DNA of 64,000 nucleotides from Chimonanthus salicifolius (lineage: Eukaryota > Streptophyta > Magnoliopsida > Laurales > Calycanthaceae), in the NCBI GenBank assembly GCA_013350335.1, contig CM023539.1, positions 39,356,631 to 39,420,630 on the forward strand, given 5' to 3'. This document shows, one piece after another, positions 11,738-23,200 of this stretch. A model generated the notes under the pieces. That model did not search any database, was not told where the DNA came from, and saw only the letters and a program-made list of their open reading frames with translations. The translations under genes and the position numbers were made by a program. Positions within the stretch are counted from its first letter, which is position 1; each line of letters opens with the position of its first letter.

Positions 11738-11925
11738 ACATGATGAATGTTTTCTAAGTGATTGCGTGATAAATTTTGTGCAAAAATTAAAAAGAGAGTC
11801 CAGAGAAATTTTGCTTAAATTAAATTATGAGGCAAGTCAAGTTCAAAATTTAGGCTAAATGAAAAACTAATTTAACTAAAGGGGATATTTATACATATGG
11901 GAAAAAATCTATAAAATCTACAAAG

Positions 11926-12067
11926 CAGGGTCAAGATATCGGCCGATATCCGATATATATCACTGATATCGGCCGATATTGATACTTTTTTTTTTAAAAA
12001 AGAAGAAAATAAGAGAGAGGAAAATATCAACTAAGATATATGTCGATATCGAATTTTTCACCCCCTG
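11926..12067. mobile_element. hAT-type element, TATCGGCCGATA family (142 bp)
   Basis: Starts CAGGGTCAAGATATCGGCC and ends GATATCGAATTTTTCACCCCCTG. The flanking 8-mers CTACAAAG (11918-11925) and CTGCAAAG (12068-12075) match at 7 of 8. Inside: ATATCGGCCGATATCC, a T-run and an AAGAGAGAGGAAAA stretch, the same layout as the larger copies. Confidence 0.8.
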
Positions 12068-12126
12068 CTGCAAAGTGTATTTTGTACTTAGATGCTGCAT
12101 GCCATTTTATAACATATATGGAGCCA

Positions 12127-12203
12127 TTCAATAAATTGGATTTGTACTTAAATGACACCTACCCTTCAATAAATTGGATGTGTACTCAAATGACACCTAC
12201 CCT
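12127..12203. repeat. 38-bp tandem duplication (2 units)
   Basis: TTCAATAAATTGGAT, TGTACTTAAATGACACC and TACCC repeat with a 38-bp period and two or three substitutions. Confidence 0.8.
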
Positions 12204-12485
12204 TCAAACACAATTTTCTAATTAATATAAGCTGCTGGATTAAGATATACAAACGTTGTTCTTTGAATATTAATGAAGTTTGATCAATTTATATCTCATC
12301 ATAGTTTAAAATAGACGTATAAGAATGATTGCACAATTATTATTCACTAAAATACCTTTTCATCTTTTTTTTTTTCTGGCTTAGTTGCGTTAAAACATAG
12401 GCTTAAATGACTTTAAATTGTTAGCAAGTAAATTTAAAAGTGAGTCTTGAGGTTGCTCTAAAACTTAGTCGGGTATTCTAAGAGA

Positions 12486-12654
12486 CATGAACACTTTGAT
12501 ATCGGCTGATATTTTTCTCTTTCTTCCTCGTTTTTTTAAATATCGGCCGATATAATACGGCCGATATCAAGGCCGATATTGTGAATATCGGCCGATATGA
12601 TACGTATCGGCCGATATTCATATCTCTAAAACCGATATATATCTTCAACCCCTG
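12486..12654. mobile_element. hAT-type element, TATCGGCCGATA family (about 169 bp)
   Basis: Ends CTTCAACCCCTG, the expected right terminus, and starts near CATGAACACTTTGATATCGG. It contains six or more ATATCGGCCGATAT-like palindromes (12539-12645). The target duplication is not clear, so the left limit is uncertain by a few bases. Confidence 0.65.
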
Positions 12655-13856
12655 GTAAAGAGTGATCAATTGTTGGATTTTATTTTTGTATTTGAAACTT
12701 TTTATAGTCTACTTTAGAAGTTGACTCTATTTTTCTTTTTTACAAATTAGACAAGTTAGGTAAGTGTAGAATTTTTGAATTTTAAGTACCAATCAAATTA
12801 GGTGACAATTCTGAGTGCACTGAGTTAGATGTGTGTCGAAATCTTAACTTTAGAGTATATTATATTTTCTATGACATGTAACTAATTTAATAGATTTAAA
12901 GGTTGGAATGATTCAATAAACTCTAAAATTTGAGAAAAAATTAAGATTTGTACAATTTATTTAATATATCAAAAATATGGAGCGTAGCTTTTAAATGAGT
13001 AATTGAAAATGTTTAATGTACTTTCTTTACAAATATAAAAAAATTTCTCTCATTATTTGATGATATTTATATTTCATTACAAAATTATAAATTAAAATAT
13101 GGTCCGTGTTAGATTCTAGGTTTTGACGAAACGAAAAGGGGTAATTAAAGTCAAAGTTAGATAGAACTGTAGTTAACCTCAATCTTACAGTAAGATTCTT
13201 ACTTAAACAAAAAATAATTAAGAATGAATATTTTTAAAAATTAGTGCACAACCAAATAGAAATCATATCTTTAGATTCAATTCTTTATGAATTAAGTAAT
13301 TTATTTTTGATAAAGTCCACATTTGTTCCTCTTTCATCTTTTAATACTTATAATTATCTAACAAACTTACATTCAAATCTAATTTAAACTTTTGATTTGT
13401 TGTCACCGATCAATATTGATGGTTAGATTTTTTATTGAAATTTTACTTTTAAAACTACTTAAATAAATAAATAAATAACTATATTAATTTACTCTCGTCA
13501 TCGAAAGTGCGAAAGTGAAAGCGTGAGACTTAACAGTTAAGACTTTCTATAAAATGAATGATAGTATATTTGATAGATTATTAAATGAATATAAAGTATG
13601 TAAAATTTTACTATCGGTTGATAATTTAAGTCAAATAATTCTCTTTTAAAATTGATAATTGCACATCAGTGATTTTTAAAATTTTAAATCAAGAGATGAG
13701 ATAATCATACGAGAGTAAAATTTAATATATTAGATTTTACATTATATCTAACTAGGTACGTTAAGAAGTATTACCCCATGTAACTCTAGTAGAGTTTTTG
13801 AAATGTAAATTAATTACCACGTTGTCAAGAGGAGACTACCTAACGTTAAAATTTCA
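12655..13856. other. AT-rich region upstream of the bHLH gene
   Basis: About 1.2 kb at roughly 70% A+T by eye, with no recognised gene or repeat family. It may include distal promoter sequence of the gene that starts at 14272, but no specific element stands out. Confidence 0.4.
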
Positions 13857-13872
13857 ATGGCAACCTACGACC

Positions 13873-13875
13873 CAC

Positions 13876-13878
<3 letters not shown>
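13873..13878. promoter_or_regulatory. G-box CACGTG upstream of the bHLH gene
   Basis: A perfect CACGTG lies about 395 bp before the start codon, directly followed by a (GA)n tract. G-boxes bind bHLH factors, and Arabidopsis TT8 is known to regulate its own promoter, so autoregulation is possible. Role inferred from position only. Confidence 0.4.

Positions 13879-13911
<33 letters not shown>
13879..13911. repeat. (GA)n microsatellite in the promoter or 5' leader
   Basis: About 15 GA units. GA-rich tracts are common near plant transcription starts. A frame opening at 13857 runs through it but is low-complexity and is not the gene. Confidence 0.9.
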
Positions 13912-13913
<2 letters not shown>

Positions 13914-14271
13914 CGAGAGTGTGAGAGAGGGCGAGCGAGCAGGTATGAACCGTCCGGTAGAGCGACCAGTCAAAATCCAAACGTCCAACACAACCTAAGT
14001 CCTTCCTTCTACCATTCTATCTTCCACCTTCTCATCTTCCAATCAAAACCTCCAATGAAACCAAGCAAAACCCTTCAATTCCTCCCTCACTTTGATTTTA
14101 GGCCAACTTAGATTGGAGGAAGAATTTAAAAATTTCAGTTTCAGTTTCTATTCCTACTGCTCAGTAGAACATTAGGTAGACTGCCTGTTCTCTTCTCTTG
14201 ATAATTAAAAGGAAAATAGCTCCACGACGAGGAAGAGGACCGGAGGATTCCCAATTCGGTGCGCGACGAGC
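13912..14271 (+). promoter_or_regulatory. Proximal promoter and probable 5' leader of the bHLH gene
   Basis: CT-rich leader-like sequence (13998-14050) lies between the GA tract and the start codon, with AACCGTCC at about 13948, a MYB-core-like site. I see no convincing TATA box, so the transcription start cannot be fixed. Confidence 0.4.
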
Positions 14272-17200
14272 ATGACGATGGCCTGCCCACCGAGCAGTCG
14301 GCTTCAACAGATGCTGCAAGCAGCGGTGCAAGGCGTTCAGTGGACTTACAGCTTGTTTTGGCAGCTTGATCCTCAGCAAGGGTATGTGATGCAAGTGATC
14401 ATTATAGAAAACTAAGAAACTGTGTAATGTTTCTCTCCGCTTCGTTAATTTTTGAGTCGGAGACATCCACCCAACTTCTCATTTCTCACATGTCTTTTTC
14501 TTCTTCTTCTTTCATTGAATCTACTTTCTATCGCTATCCATGTAATTCTTATCTGATCATTATTCCAATTACCGATGATCATTACATCAATATCGTCGGC
14601 ATTGGTCGGATGTTAGGTGCAGTTTCTGTCATTGTTATGATTAGAAATAGAAACGACTATATTTATTGTTGTTGTCATTGCCATTAAACAAAGCTCTAGA
14701 CAGTAGCACATGTCTACAGTTCGAATCTAATTGCTGCTTAAGAGTTTAAAATAGCAGCAGGACTATTATGTATATAATTTGTAATGATTTTTTACATGAA
14801 CTGGGACTGCTAATGTGTTTCAGTATCCAAATGTACTGTATATAGATGTGTCTGATGTACTCCAAATACACAATAGAATAATATCTCCCTCTTTTCCTCT
14901 GGTTTTTTCCCCTTTGGATTTTCTACGTAAATCTCGTGATCATGGTGTTTATGAATTATTGTTCTGGTATGCATTTCTACACTAATGTTGCTTTAATTTG
15001 TTAGTATTAGCAATGTAGTACCTGCATGAAAGTTTGTCATCATCCTGATATGAAAATGGTGATAATTGAGTTGGAATTTTGTGTAGGGTTCTAGTATGGG
15101 GAGATGGCTACTACAATGGAGCTATAAAGACGCGAAAGACAGTGCAGCCAATGGAGGTGAGTTCAGAGGAAGCATCCTTGCAAAGGAGCCAACAGCTGAG
15201 AGAACTGTACGAGTCCTTGTCGGCCGGAGAGACCAACCAACCAGCTCGTCGCCCTTGTGCCTCACTCTCGCCGGAGGATCTGACTGAGTCCGAGTGGTTC
15301 TACCTCATGTGTGTCTCCTTCTCCTTTCCTCCAGGTGTCGGGTGAGTCTCTTTCTTCTTCTTTTCTTCTTTCCATTTTAACTCTAGTCCTTTCTGTTGTG
15401 CGAAATCGGATTCGAATCATGCAATGGAAACGATTCAAACAAGAAATTTAATAATCATCCATAAAAGAGAAGAAGAAGATACACCAAAGACCTACGTACA
15501 CGAACAATACTGATAGAAATCCACTAATATCTTATAAAAAAAATACAAATTAACAAATATTCCCATACTTATGAAGAAGTCATTGCATCTTCACTTCATG
15601 TGCATGGTCCCCTCTCTTTAATTCTTGATAATGTTATTCAGAATGGTAATGAGAGATGTTGATCTTAACTTCAACACTTTGAGATGTGGTCAGATGTTGA
15701 TCTTAACTTCAACACTTTGAGACGTGTCCACACTTGGAGGCACTTATACTTGTGTAGGACAATTGCACCTTTCTAGCATTATTTATTTTCTAAGATGATT
15801 GAAATACTATAATACCTTTTTTATATTTCAAATTTAGTTAAATATCAACGTATTTTCTGTTAATATTATTTATATATCTTCTTTTATTTAAAATTTATTT
15901 AGATTTAAATTTATTCAGAGAAGGTGTCATGACAGACACACGAGATCCCAGCAATTTAGGTCATAAAGTAGCTACTTAGGAATCTCCATGAAACAACAGT
16001 TGTAGTATTTTTCTAATGTGGCCCAACCATCCAATTTGAAAATTGTAGGTTTGGGTTCATATTTTCATACTGTTCAGTATTTGAACTCCATTCAGATTTA
16101 TTCAGTAATTTAAATCATTGAGTGGGATAATATGTGAGGGTTGACTTGACGGTCAAGAACCCATTTAAGATGTGGGAATTCTTAGATTTAAGTCAACCTC
16201 AACACAAAAGAGATCGAGTTCTTGATGAAGACAACTTAGGAAAAGATGGGTCATCATAGGAGGTCGACAGAGAAACATGGAGATGGTCTTGTTGTGTGAT
16301 GAATCAATGATGAGAAGAGTATAGAGATGAATCAACGACTTGTTAAATGTTGAGTGGAGTCTAACCTGAAGGCCTAAAGTATAAGTGTTGATTTGGCCAA
16401 CTTAATTTGTGATAGGATAAAATGCTAGAATTTTCAGGGTCCATCAAATCTGAAGCTTTTGGTGTATTGGTGAGGTTTTTAAAAATCCTAATCTTACGAA
16501 TACACGAAACACTTGTAAATCTCGTACTTTAAGTTAGTTTGAAAAATAGTCAAACTCAAAATCTCTAATCTAATCTTAAAAAGCATGAACCTTTGATCTT
16601 CAGAAAAACATTCTAGAGTAGAGAAAATGATAAAAACATTAGTGTTTATGATAATAAGAGATATTTGATTTATTCTTTTGTTAATTTATTGTCATTTAAG
16701 AAAAGATTTTAGAGAATGGACTGTTGGAGACTAGATAGACAAATAATGATTAGTGGTTGAACTGTCCTCACCTAATTTCAATCTCACCTAAACGGCTGAA
16801 CCAGTTCATTGAATAGGACGTATGCCCACAAATATCATATCCTCCCTCCCTGAAATATCAACTTCAACATTGAAGAAGGCCAATGTGAGATACTAGTCTC
16901 ATTGATGTCTTGCTGGCTGGATTTGCCAGTAATTAGAGCTGTCAGCTTCCCACTTGAATCCTAGTTGAGGATCTCCATTCCCAGTCACGTGTCAAAATCA
17001 AGGATACCATTCAATTAGGTCTTTCATCTCTTTAGGATCCCATTAGGAGAGAAGGGAGAGGAGGGTCGGATCGATTTTGTGTTGCATTTTATTCGGATTT
17101 GGATCATCAATCTTCCGACCATTACTTACATGTTTCTTAACTAGATTAGTCAGTTCGAATCTATTTTAGGTTCGGATCAGAAAATTTTAAATCCATATTT

Positions 17201-20200
17201 ATTTAAAATACTCGATTTGAGTCAAATTTTGCTATGTCTAACTCAAGTAATCAGATTGTGTCCTACATATACCTTAGTTGTTTGTTAAACGGTGAATAAA
17301 TAGTACTTGAAGGTCAAATTTCCTTCATCCAATCATTTCTTAAAAATAATTAATTTAAATAAGAGAATAGTACAGAAAGGGTTTTTTAGACAAATTATGT
17401 GAGAATTTATAGAGCAATACTGAAACATATCGGGTGTCAAATTTGGTGGCTTTGAGATTTGAATGAATTAATACATATTGTGCAAAATTTCAGTATTTTG
17501 TTGAAAATCGCAAAACAAATATATGATTTGATTTGAAAATAACTAGCAAGACAAACCAATAGACACAATAAATGGATCTCCTTTGAAATAAAAGAATAAC
17601 GGCCAAACCAACAGACACAACAAATGGTCCAAACGATATACTAGAAAGATGTCTGAGAGAAAATCCTTGTGATTTCAGTAGTGTGAGAACTAAAGAGCTC
17701 TGAAATGTCAGAATCCCGAAAGTTAATGTTGGATAATACGCAAAAGATGAGTAGATATTATGATGGTGATTAAGATTAGTCGGATGAGACTGTCTGAATA
17801 CCGATTAAAAAAAACATATATGCAAAAAATAAAAGATAGCATAACTACATAGAATTGAAGAGTTATGAGAAGGTACTCGGAGAAGGAGAAAACTCTTAAT
17901 ACTTAGAATGAAACAATGATTAGATGCATGATACATACTAGCGTAATAGATGACATAATTTTTGATAGAATCAAGTGATAAAAAGCCAAGTTTAGAAACA
18001 TATTTATATATGTATATGAGATAAATGAGTTTGACAATAATAATAACTACGAACACACAGACATGAAAAATAGGAAAAAGAATTCAAGTGAAATTAATAT
18101 ACAAATCGACCTCTTAAACACATGATTGGAACTTGAATACATATAAAAATTAGATCCTTGATGTAGGATCTGAACTGCATGTAAATAACTTGAAAACTTA
18201 TATTTGAATTTCATTTCTATATGATTCATGATTTGAATTCAGATTTGACCTCTTAAACACTTCAGAGTACATTTATTTGCACTAGTTTCTATTGGAAAAC
18301 TAGGTTTAATTTTATGAAAACTATCTCTCATATATGTTTAATTTCTAGTATTTTATTATAGGAAATCGATTTACATATTAGAGAAGAAGTCTCTTTTCAT
18401 ATATTTCTTTTCTCACCTTATATCTTATGAGAATGTGAGAAATTGGTGAATACAAAGCATGGACCTACTCCAATTCTCTTCACCCATTAACCCAATCTCA
18501 ACTTGTCATGAAAATCCAAATGCTCTTGTATCTAATCCATGACCGACCTGACCCAGATTTGACCCAATCCGAATATGATCCCACAATCCAAGCCAACTCA
18601 AAAACGACCCACTTTCGACACATCCCAAGCATGACTCGTGACCTGCCTTGATCGAAACCCTACTTTTGAATGAATTTGACCCAAATCCAATTAGGAAAAA
18701 ATAATAATAGAATTTGAACTCAATAAAAGGGTTTATGTAATCTACCCAGATAGGGGTAAAACTTGGGTCGGATTTTAACTTGACCCGCATGACCCTATCT
18801 GAGAAATCAAATAGGTTGGGTTTTACTTTTTAAAATTGGGGTCGAGTTGAGTTGAAGAAAAAAATGTTTGACCTGACCCGACCAAACCCAAATTGATCCA
18901 GCCTGACCCTCTCAATAATTTAATATAGCACTTGAGTTGAATGGAGCCAGCACTGGGGTTGAGTCGGGTCGAGTTGGACTGAACAATTGGGTTGAATCAG
19001 ATCGGATTTAATAATTTTTATATGGGTTGAATTGCGTTTATTAAAATCCGACTCGACTCACTCGAATTTCAGCCCTCTACCCATACTTAAACCAGTGGAG
19101 AGAGAAAAAAATCTGATCAGACCTAATACAAATCTACTTCTAAATCTAGCAATAGGAATGATCATTCTTAGTGAGATGAGTTGCGTTTTAATGGGTCTTG
19201 ACATTTTTATGGTTTTTTTTATTTTTATTTTGAGTTTTACTAGTGATTTATCGTCACCATGCTTAGGTGTCTGAACGTACGAAAATGTTTTTCACCACGA
19301 TTAAAAAATATGATTTCTTTTTTTCATCAGAAATATAACAAATATATCCTTAAATATTTATAAAATCTAAAACTCACTTGAAAAAAAAAATAAAGTTTAG
19401 TTTAGGAACTCATTCTTGAGTCTCGACAAGTATATCAGCTCGACATTTGATCAAATTGAGTTGATTCAATCAAAATCAATGCTGTCTTACATTATTTACA
19501 CTATGGATTCAGGTTTCACAATACTTTTTATTTACAGTTAAAAGTGAAATAATATTTAATGCATCACTTCCTTATATTTTCAGTACAAGTTTTCATTTTT
19601 ATCTCTTCATCTCGTAGCAATTATTGAGTTACTTTTACTGTTATCTATATTTTGATCGAATTATTCTTTTATACCTATGGTCCAACACTCAGTCTATTTG
19701 GCCTATTGTCCTGTTCTACAAGGCCATGATTAGTTGAACCTTGAACCAACATTAGTTGCAGTGAGGGACCCAAGAACAAAGCCGGTTGGTCCATATATGT
19801 AAACAAGTTCCATTTGAAAATTTTATATATGACAATAGGGATGTAACTAGGTTGGGCCTAATTTTATGGAGATGCATATCATTATTTTGATTATAGATGG
19901 GTACAATAGGGGTATAAATATCGGTATCAGCTGATATATAAAGGTTTTCAAAATCGATATTGGTTGCGAAGAAGGATATTTAGGGGTTTATAAATAACTT
20001 GAGTCACTCCACCTAATGGGCTAGCCTTTTGAGATGTATACCCAGTCCCACATTGGTTGTGAAAGAGGAAATTTAGAGATTTATAAAGGACTTGAGTCAC
20101 TTCACCTAATAGACTAGCATTTTGAGCTGTATATTCAGTCCTAACACTCAGGACTCTCTGACTATCACTCCAACCTCTTTTGATTATTTGAATTACGATT

Positions 20201-23200
20201 AATTTGGACGGCATGAAAAATGAAGTCATATTGGATGACATAGGTCAATTCCCCAATCTTAACTTGCCAACTTCGATAGAATTTTTTTCCCTTGGACTCA
20301 ATTCTCATTTAAACTATTGATTTTTGACTAAAATAGATTTTTGGGGGATTTTTATAAAAAAAATATGTGGGACTTGTACTTTTGCCTAATGTCTATGATT
20401 TTTTATTTATCAGAGCTTTATACATCCACATCAACGTGATGAATGACAAAACTACTATCCAGAACTTCTACCAAAATTACAATATTGCAGTAAAACAGCT
20501 TGATTGTACTGTAATATTGAAAGAACAATCTTTGATCTTTGAAGGTAGTTTCAATACTCAATATGCTGATGTAGACTATGAAATATTCTGATTAAAATGA
20601 AATTTTCTTAGACATTTTGGTGCGAAAGGTATAGATTTCAAGTATTTTTATGCAAATTTCCCTTTTCTTTTCTATATATATTGACATATTATTAATGTAC
20701 TCAATAATAGCAAAATGTCAAGCCCATAATCAATTTGACATTCGGTTACTGGGCCCGGTTTGTGGGTCTTAAAAACTGTCCTAAGTCGGTTACCTTGAGT
20801 AAGGTTGAATTGGGTGAATACAGTAGAGAGGCTTAACCCATAGCTGATTTTTCAAAAGGTATATTGACTTGGAAAAACAGTCCTAAGTACCACAAACCCA
20901 CACTTATTGTCCCATTTTTGAAGGAAGCCTTACATGACTGTAGCAAACATCAATGTGCTGTATCTGGCGTCTAGTTAGAGGCGAAACTTGGACCCAAATT
21001 TTATTGAAGGTCAATTTTGTAATATTTATTTAGCATCTTTTGTAAACTCTAATTAGCACAATATATGATGTCATTTTGGTCATGAGAGAGTAACAAAACT
21101 GTAATCAGAGTAAGAGCCGTCTCTTATTCAATTTCTTGTCTTTAAGCATAGTCGATCAGTGTTGAACTCGTAGAAATATCGAAAGAGAACTACCTAAGTA
21201 TACGTATTGTGTTTTGATTTTTTTTTTTGATATTACTGTTTTTATGCAGTAGGGAATGGGTTTCGTCTGAACAATTATTACTACCATTATTGAAATTCCA
21301 AAGATGTAGATATGCAGGCTGCCATTGGCCAATCTTGATGCAAGACAACCTCCTGTCCTTCCCTTTTTGCAACTCTATTTAATGCACTTCCAACTCAAGT
21401 ATACCTCCCCACCCACCATCTTCAATGCTCCCTCATTTAGGGTGGTTTGTGAAAATTTAGGGTCGTCTTCATGAAATTTCATTAGGATTTCATGGGGAAA
21501 AGAATAGGACACTTCCAGTGATGGACATATCCCACATATTGTCACTTCAAATTTCTGTTAACCTCTTGACATAACTGTTCTCTCAGTCTAAACTTTGAAA
21601 GCCCAAAATTATTATTTGAATATTTTAATTTGATTTGCATTAAACAGTTTCATAATCTACTGATTCCATATGCATGAGAAAATCTGCATTGAACACTTGG
21701 GCTAAGACTAAACTGCATCCACTTGATAGGTATCAAAACCTTAGGCTACATAAAATATCATTTTGGGTATTACTTATTTTACATAAAAATTTCAATATAT
21801 ATTTGTATGTTTATATTTATCTATAAGTATGAATGCTATAAAGAGTCACTCTCTATAGAGTTATCTAGTGTATATAGATAGGGAGGCTTGTACATGCTCT
21901 AAAAATTTACTCCGAATTCCATATTATGTTTGAACGTTTTGACATCAAGCATGAATGACTAAAAGTGTAAAATAATGTGATTTTCTTGTGTAGGATACCC
22001 GGAAAGGCATATACAAGGCGACAGCATGTATGGCTTACTGGTGCAAATGAGGCTGACAGCAAAGTCTTTTCTAGGGCTATTCTTGCTAAGGTACCAGACA
22101 CTAATGCTCATGTTTAACTCTAGAGACTACACGCACTCACTCCGCTTAATCCCACATTGTTATTATATGTTTTTAATTTTACCATATTTTATTTATACTA
22201 TGCCTTTCTAAAATATCAGGAAAAATTCTAAAACTTATTAAAATACCTAATATTATTTTGAGAAAAATTTTCAACGATGATATTTGCACCAAATTGTCAA
22301 TATATGTACGGGTAGTTTAATTGGCCTAAACTTTTAAGATTAGACTAGATGTATTGGGGGTTCGACTCCTCTCGGACATATCTGATACACGAGACTTGCA
22401 TGTTGTTTCATGTACACCAATGAGATGCATACTATAATATTAAAACCCGACAAACCCAACCCCATGTAGTGAGTCAGACTCAATGGGTCAACTCAAACAC
22501 ACAACTTGGCTAATTGAAGTAATTAGAATATCAATGTACAATTGTCGACTCAACAAGTTTTAGAAGATCCATCCTACTCATCTAGTGAGACCCATCATGA
22601 TTGCATGGTCATGTCATTACTGCCATTTTCTCCCTCTGCAAACTGCATGATCTGATGATTTTAGTGCACCCATTAGAGAATGTTTGAGGATTAACAGTAG
22701 GATATTAAGAACATATTCGACAGAAAAATCCTTCAAAAAGTTTCCCTTTCTCTCAGATGAAGAACAAGAAGAAATAAAGAAAGGAAGGAAAAATAAGAAA
22801 TAATCCTACAAGTGCTAACAATCATATAACTACATTAAAACAGAGTTCTACTTGCACTTTTTCTTGCTTTCAGTTTGCTGTTGTTGCTTCTTTGGTTCGC
22901 TTTCATCTCAATTTACTAAGTATTATTGTTTGTTTCCATGCAATGCAATTGTCAATGCCATGCAACAGAGCGCTCGTGTTCAGGTATATATCTCAAAACT
23001 CCTCTTTAATATTTGAAAAAATGTACAGAAAATGAATGCAATTATGTAATAAAAAATATTTGGACTTCTTTATTTTTTTCACTAAATTTTAGATATTAAA
23101 CCATGTCATGATCTTGCAGACTGTTGTATGCATTCCTCTGATGGATGGTGTCCTCGAACTCGGCACGACGGAACGGGTAAGGTTAATTGACTGCATGGAT

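Larger units (their letters stand above)
15342..21993 (+). other. Intron 2 of the bHLH gene (6.65 kb)
   Basis: Bounded by GTGAGTCT and TTGTGTAG, it joins codons for the end of the FPPGVG motif and IPGKAY. It holds a 38-bp duplication, SINE-like fragments (about 16135-16240 and 16490-16610), two hAT-type elements (18751-19077, 19907-19958) and a 93-bp tandem duplication. No other exon or gene was recognised; small frames at 17805-18229 and 18506-18790 on the minus strand have no family resemblance. Confidence 0.85.

Noticed and set aside
2029..12654. CRISPR-like array, because short palindromes recur at close spacing
   Set aside because: Units are irregular, spacers are not unique, copies have transposon ends, and the DNA is plant nuclear.
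13857..14111. 84-residue plus-strand frame before the bHLH gene
   Set aside because: It runs through a GA microsatellite (Arg-Glu repeat), has no family match and is out of the coding model; at most an upstream frame in the leader.
20367..20591. 74-residue plus-strand frame in intron 2
   Set aside because: No family resemblance, no supporting splice logic with the bHLH exons, AT-rich codon use.
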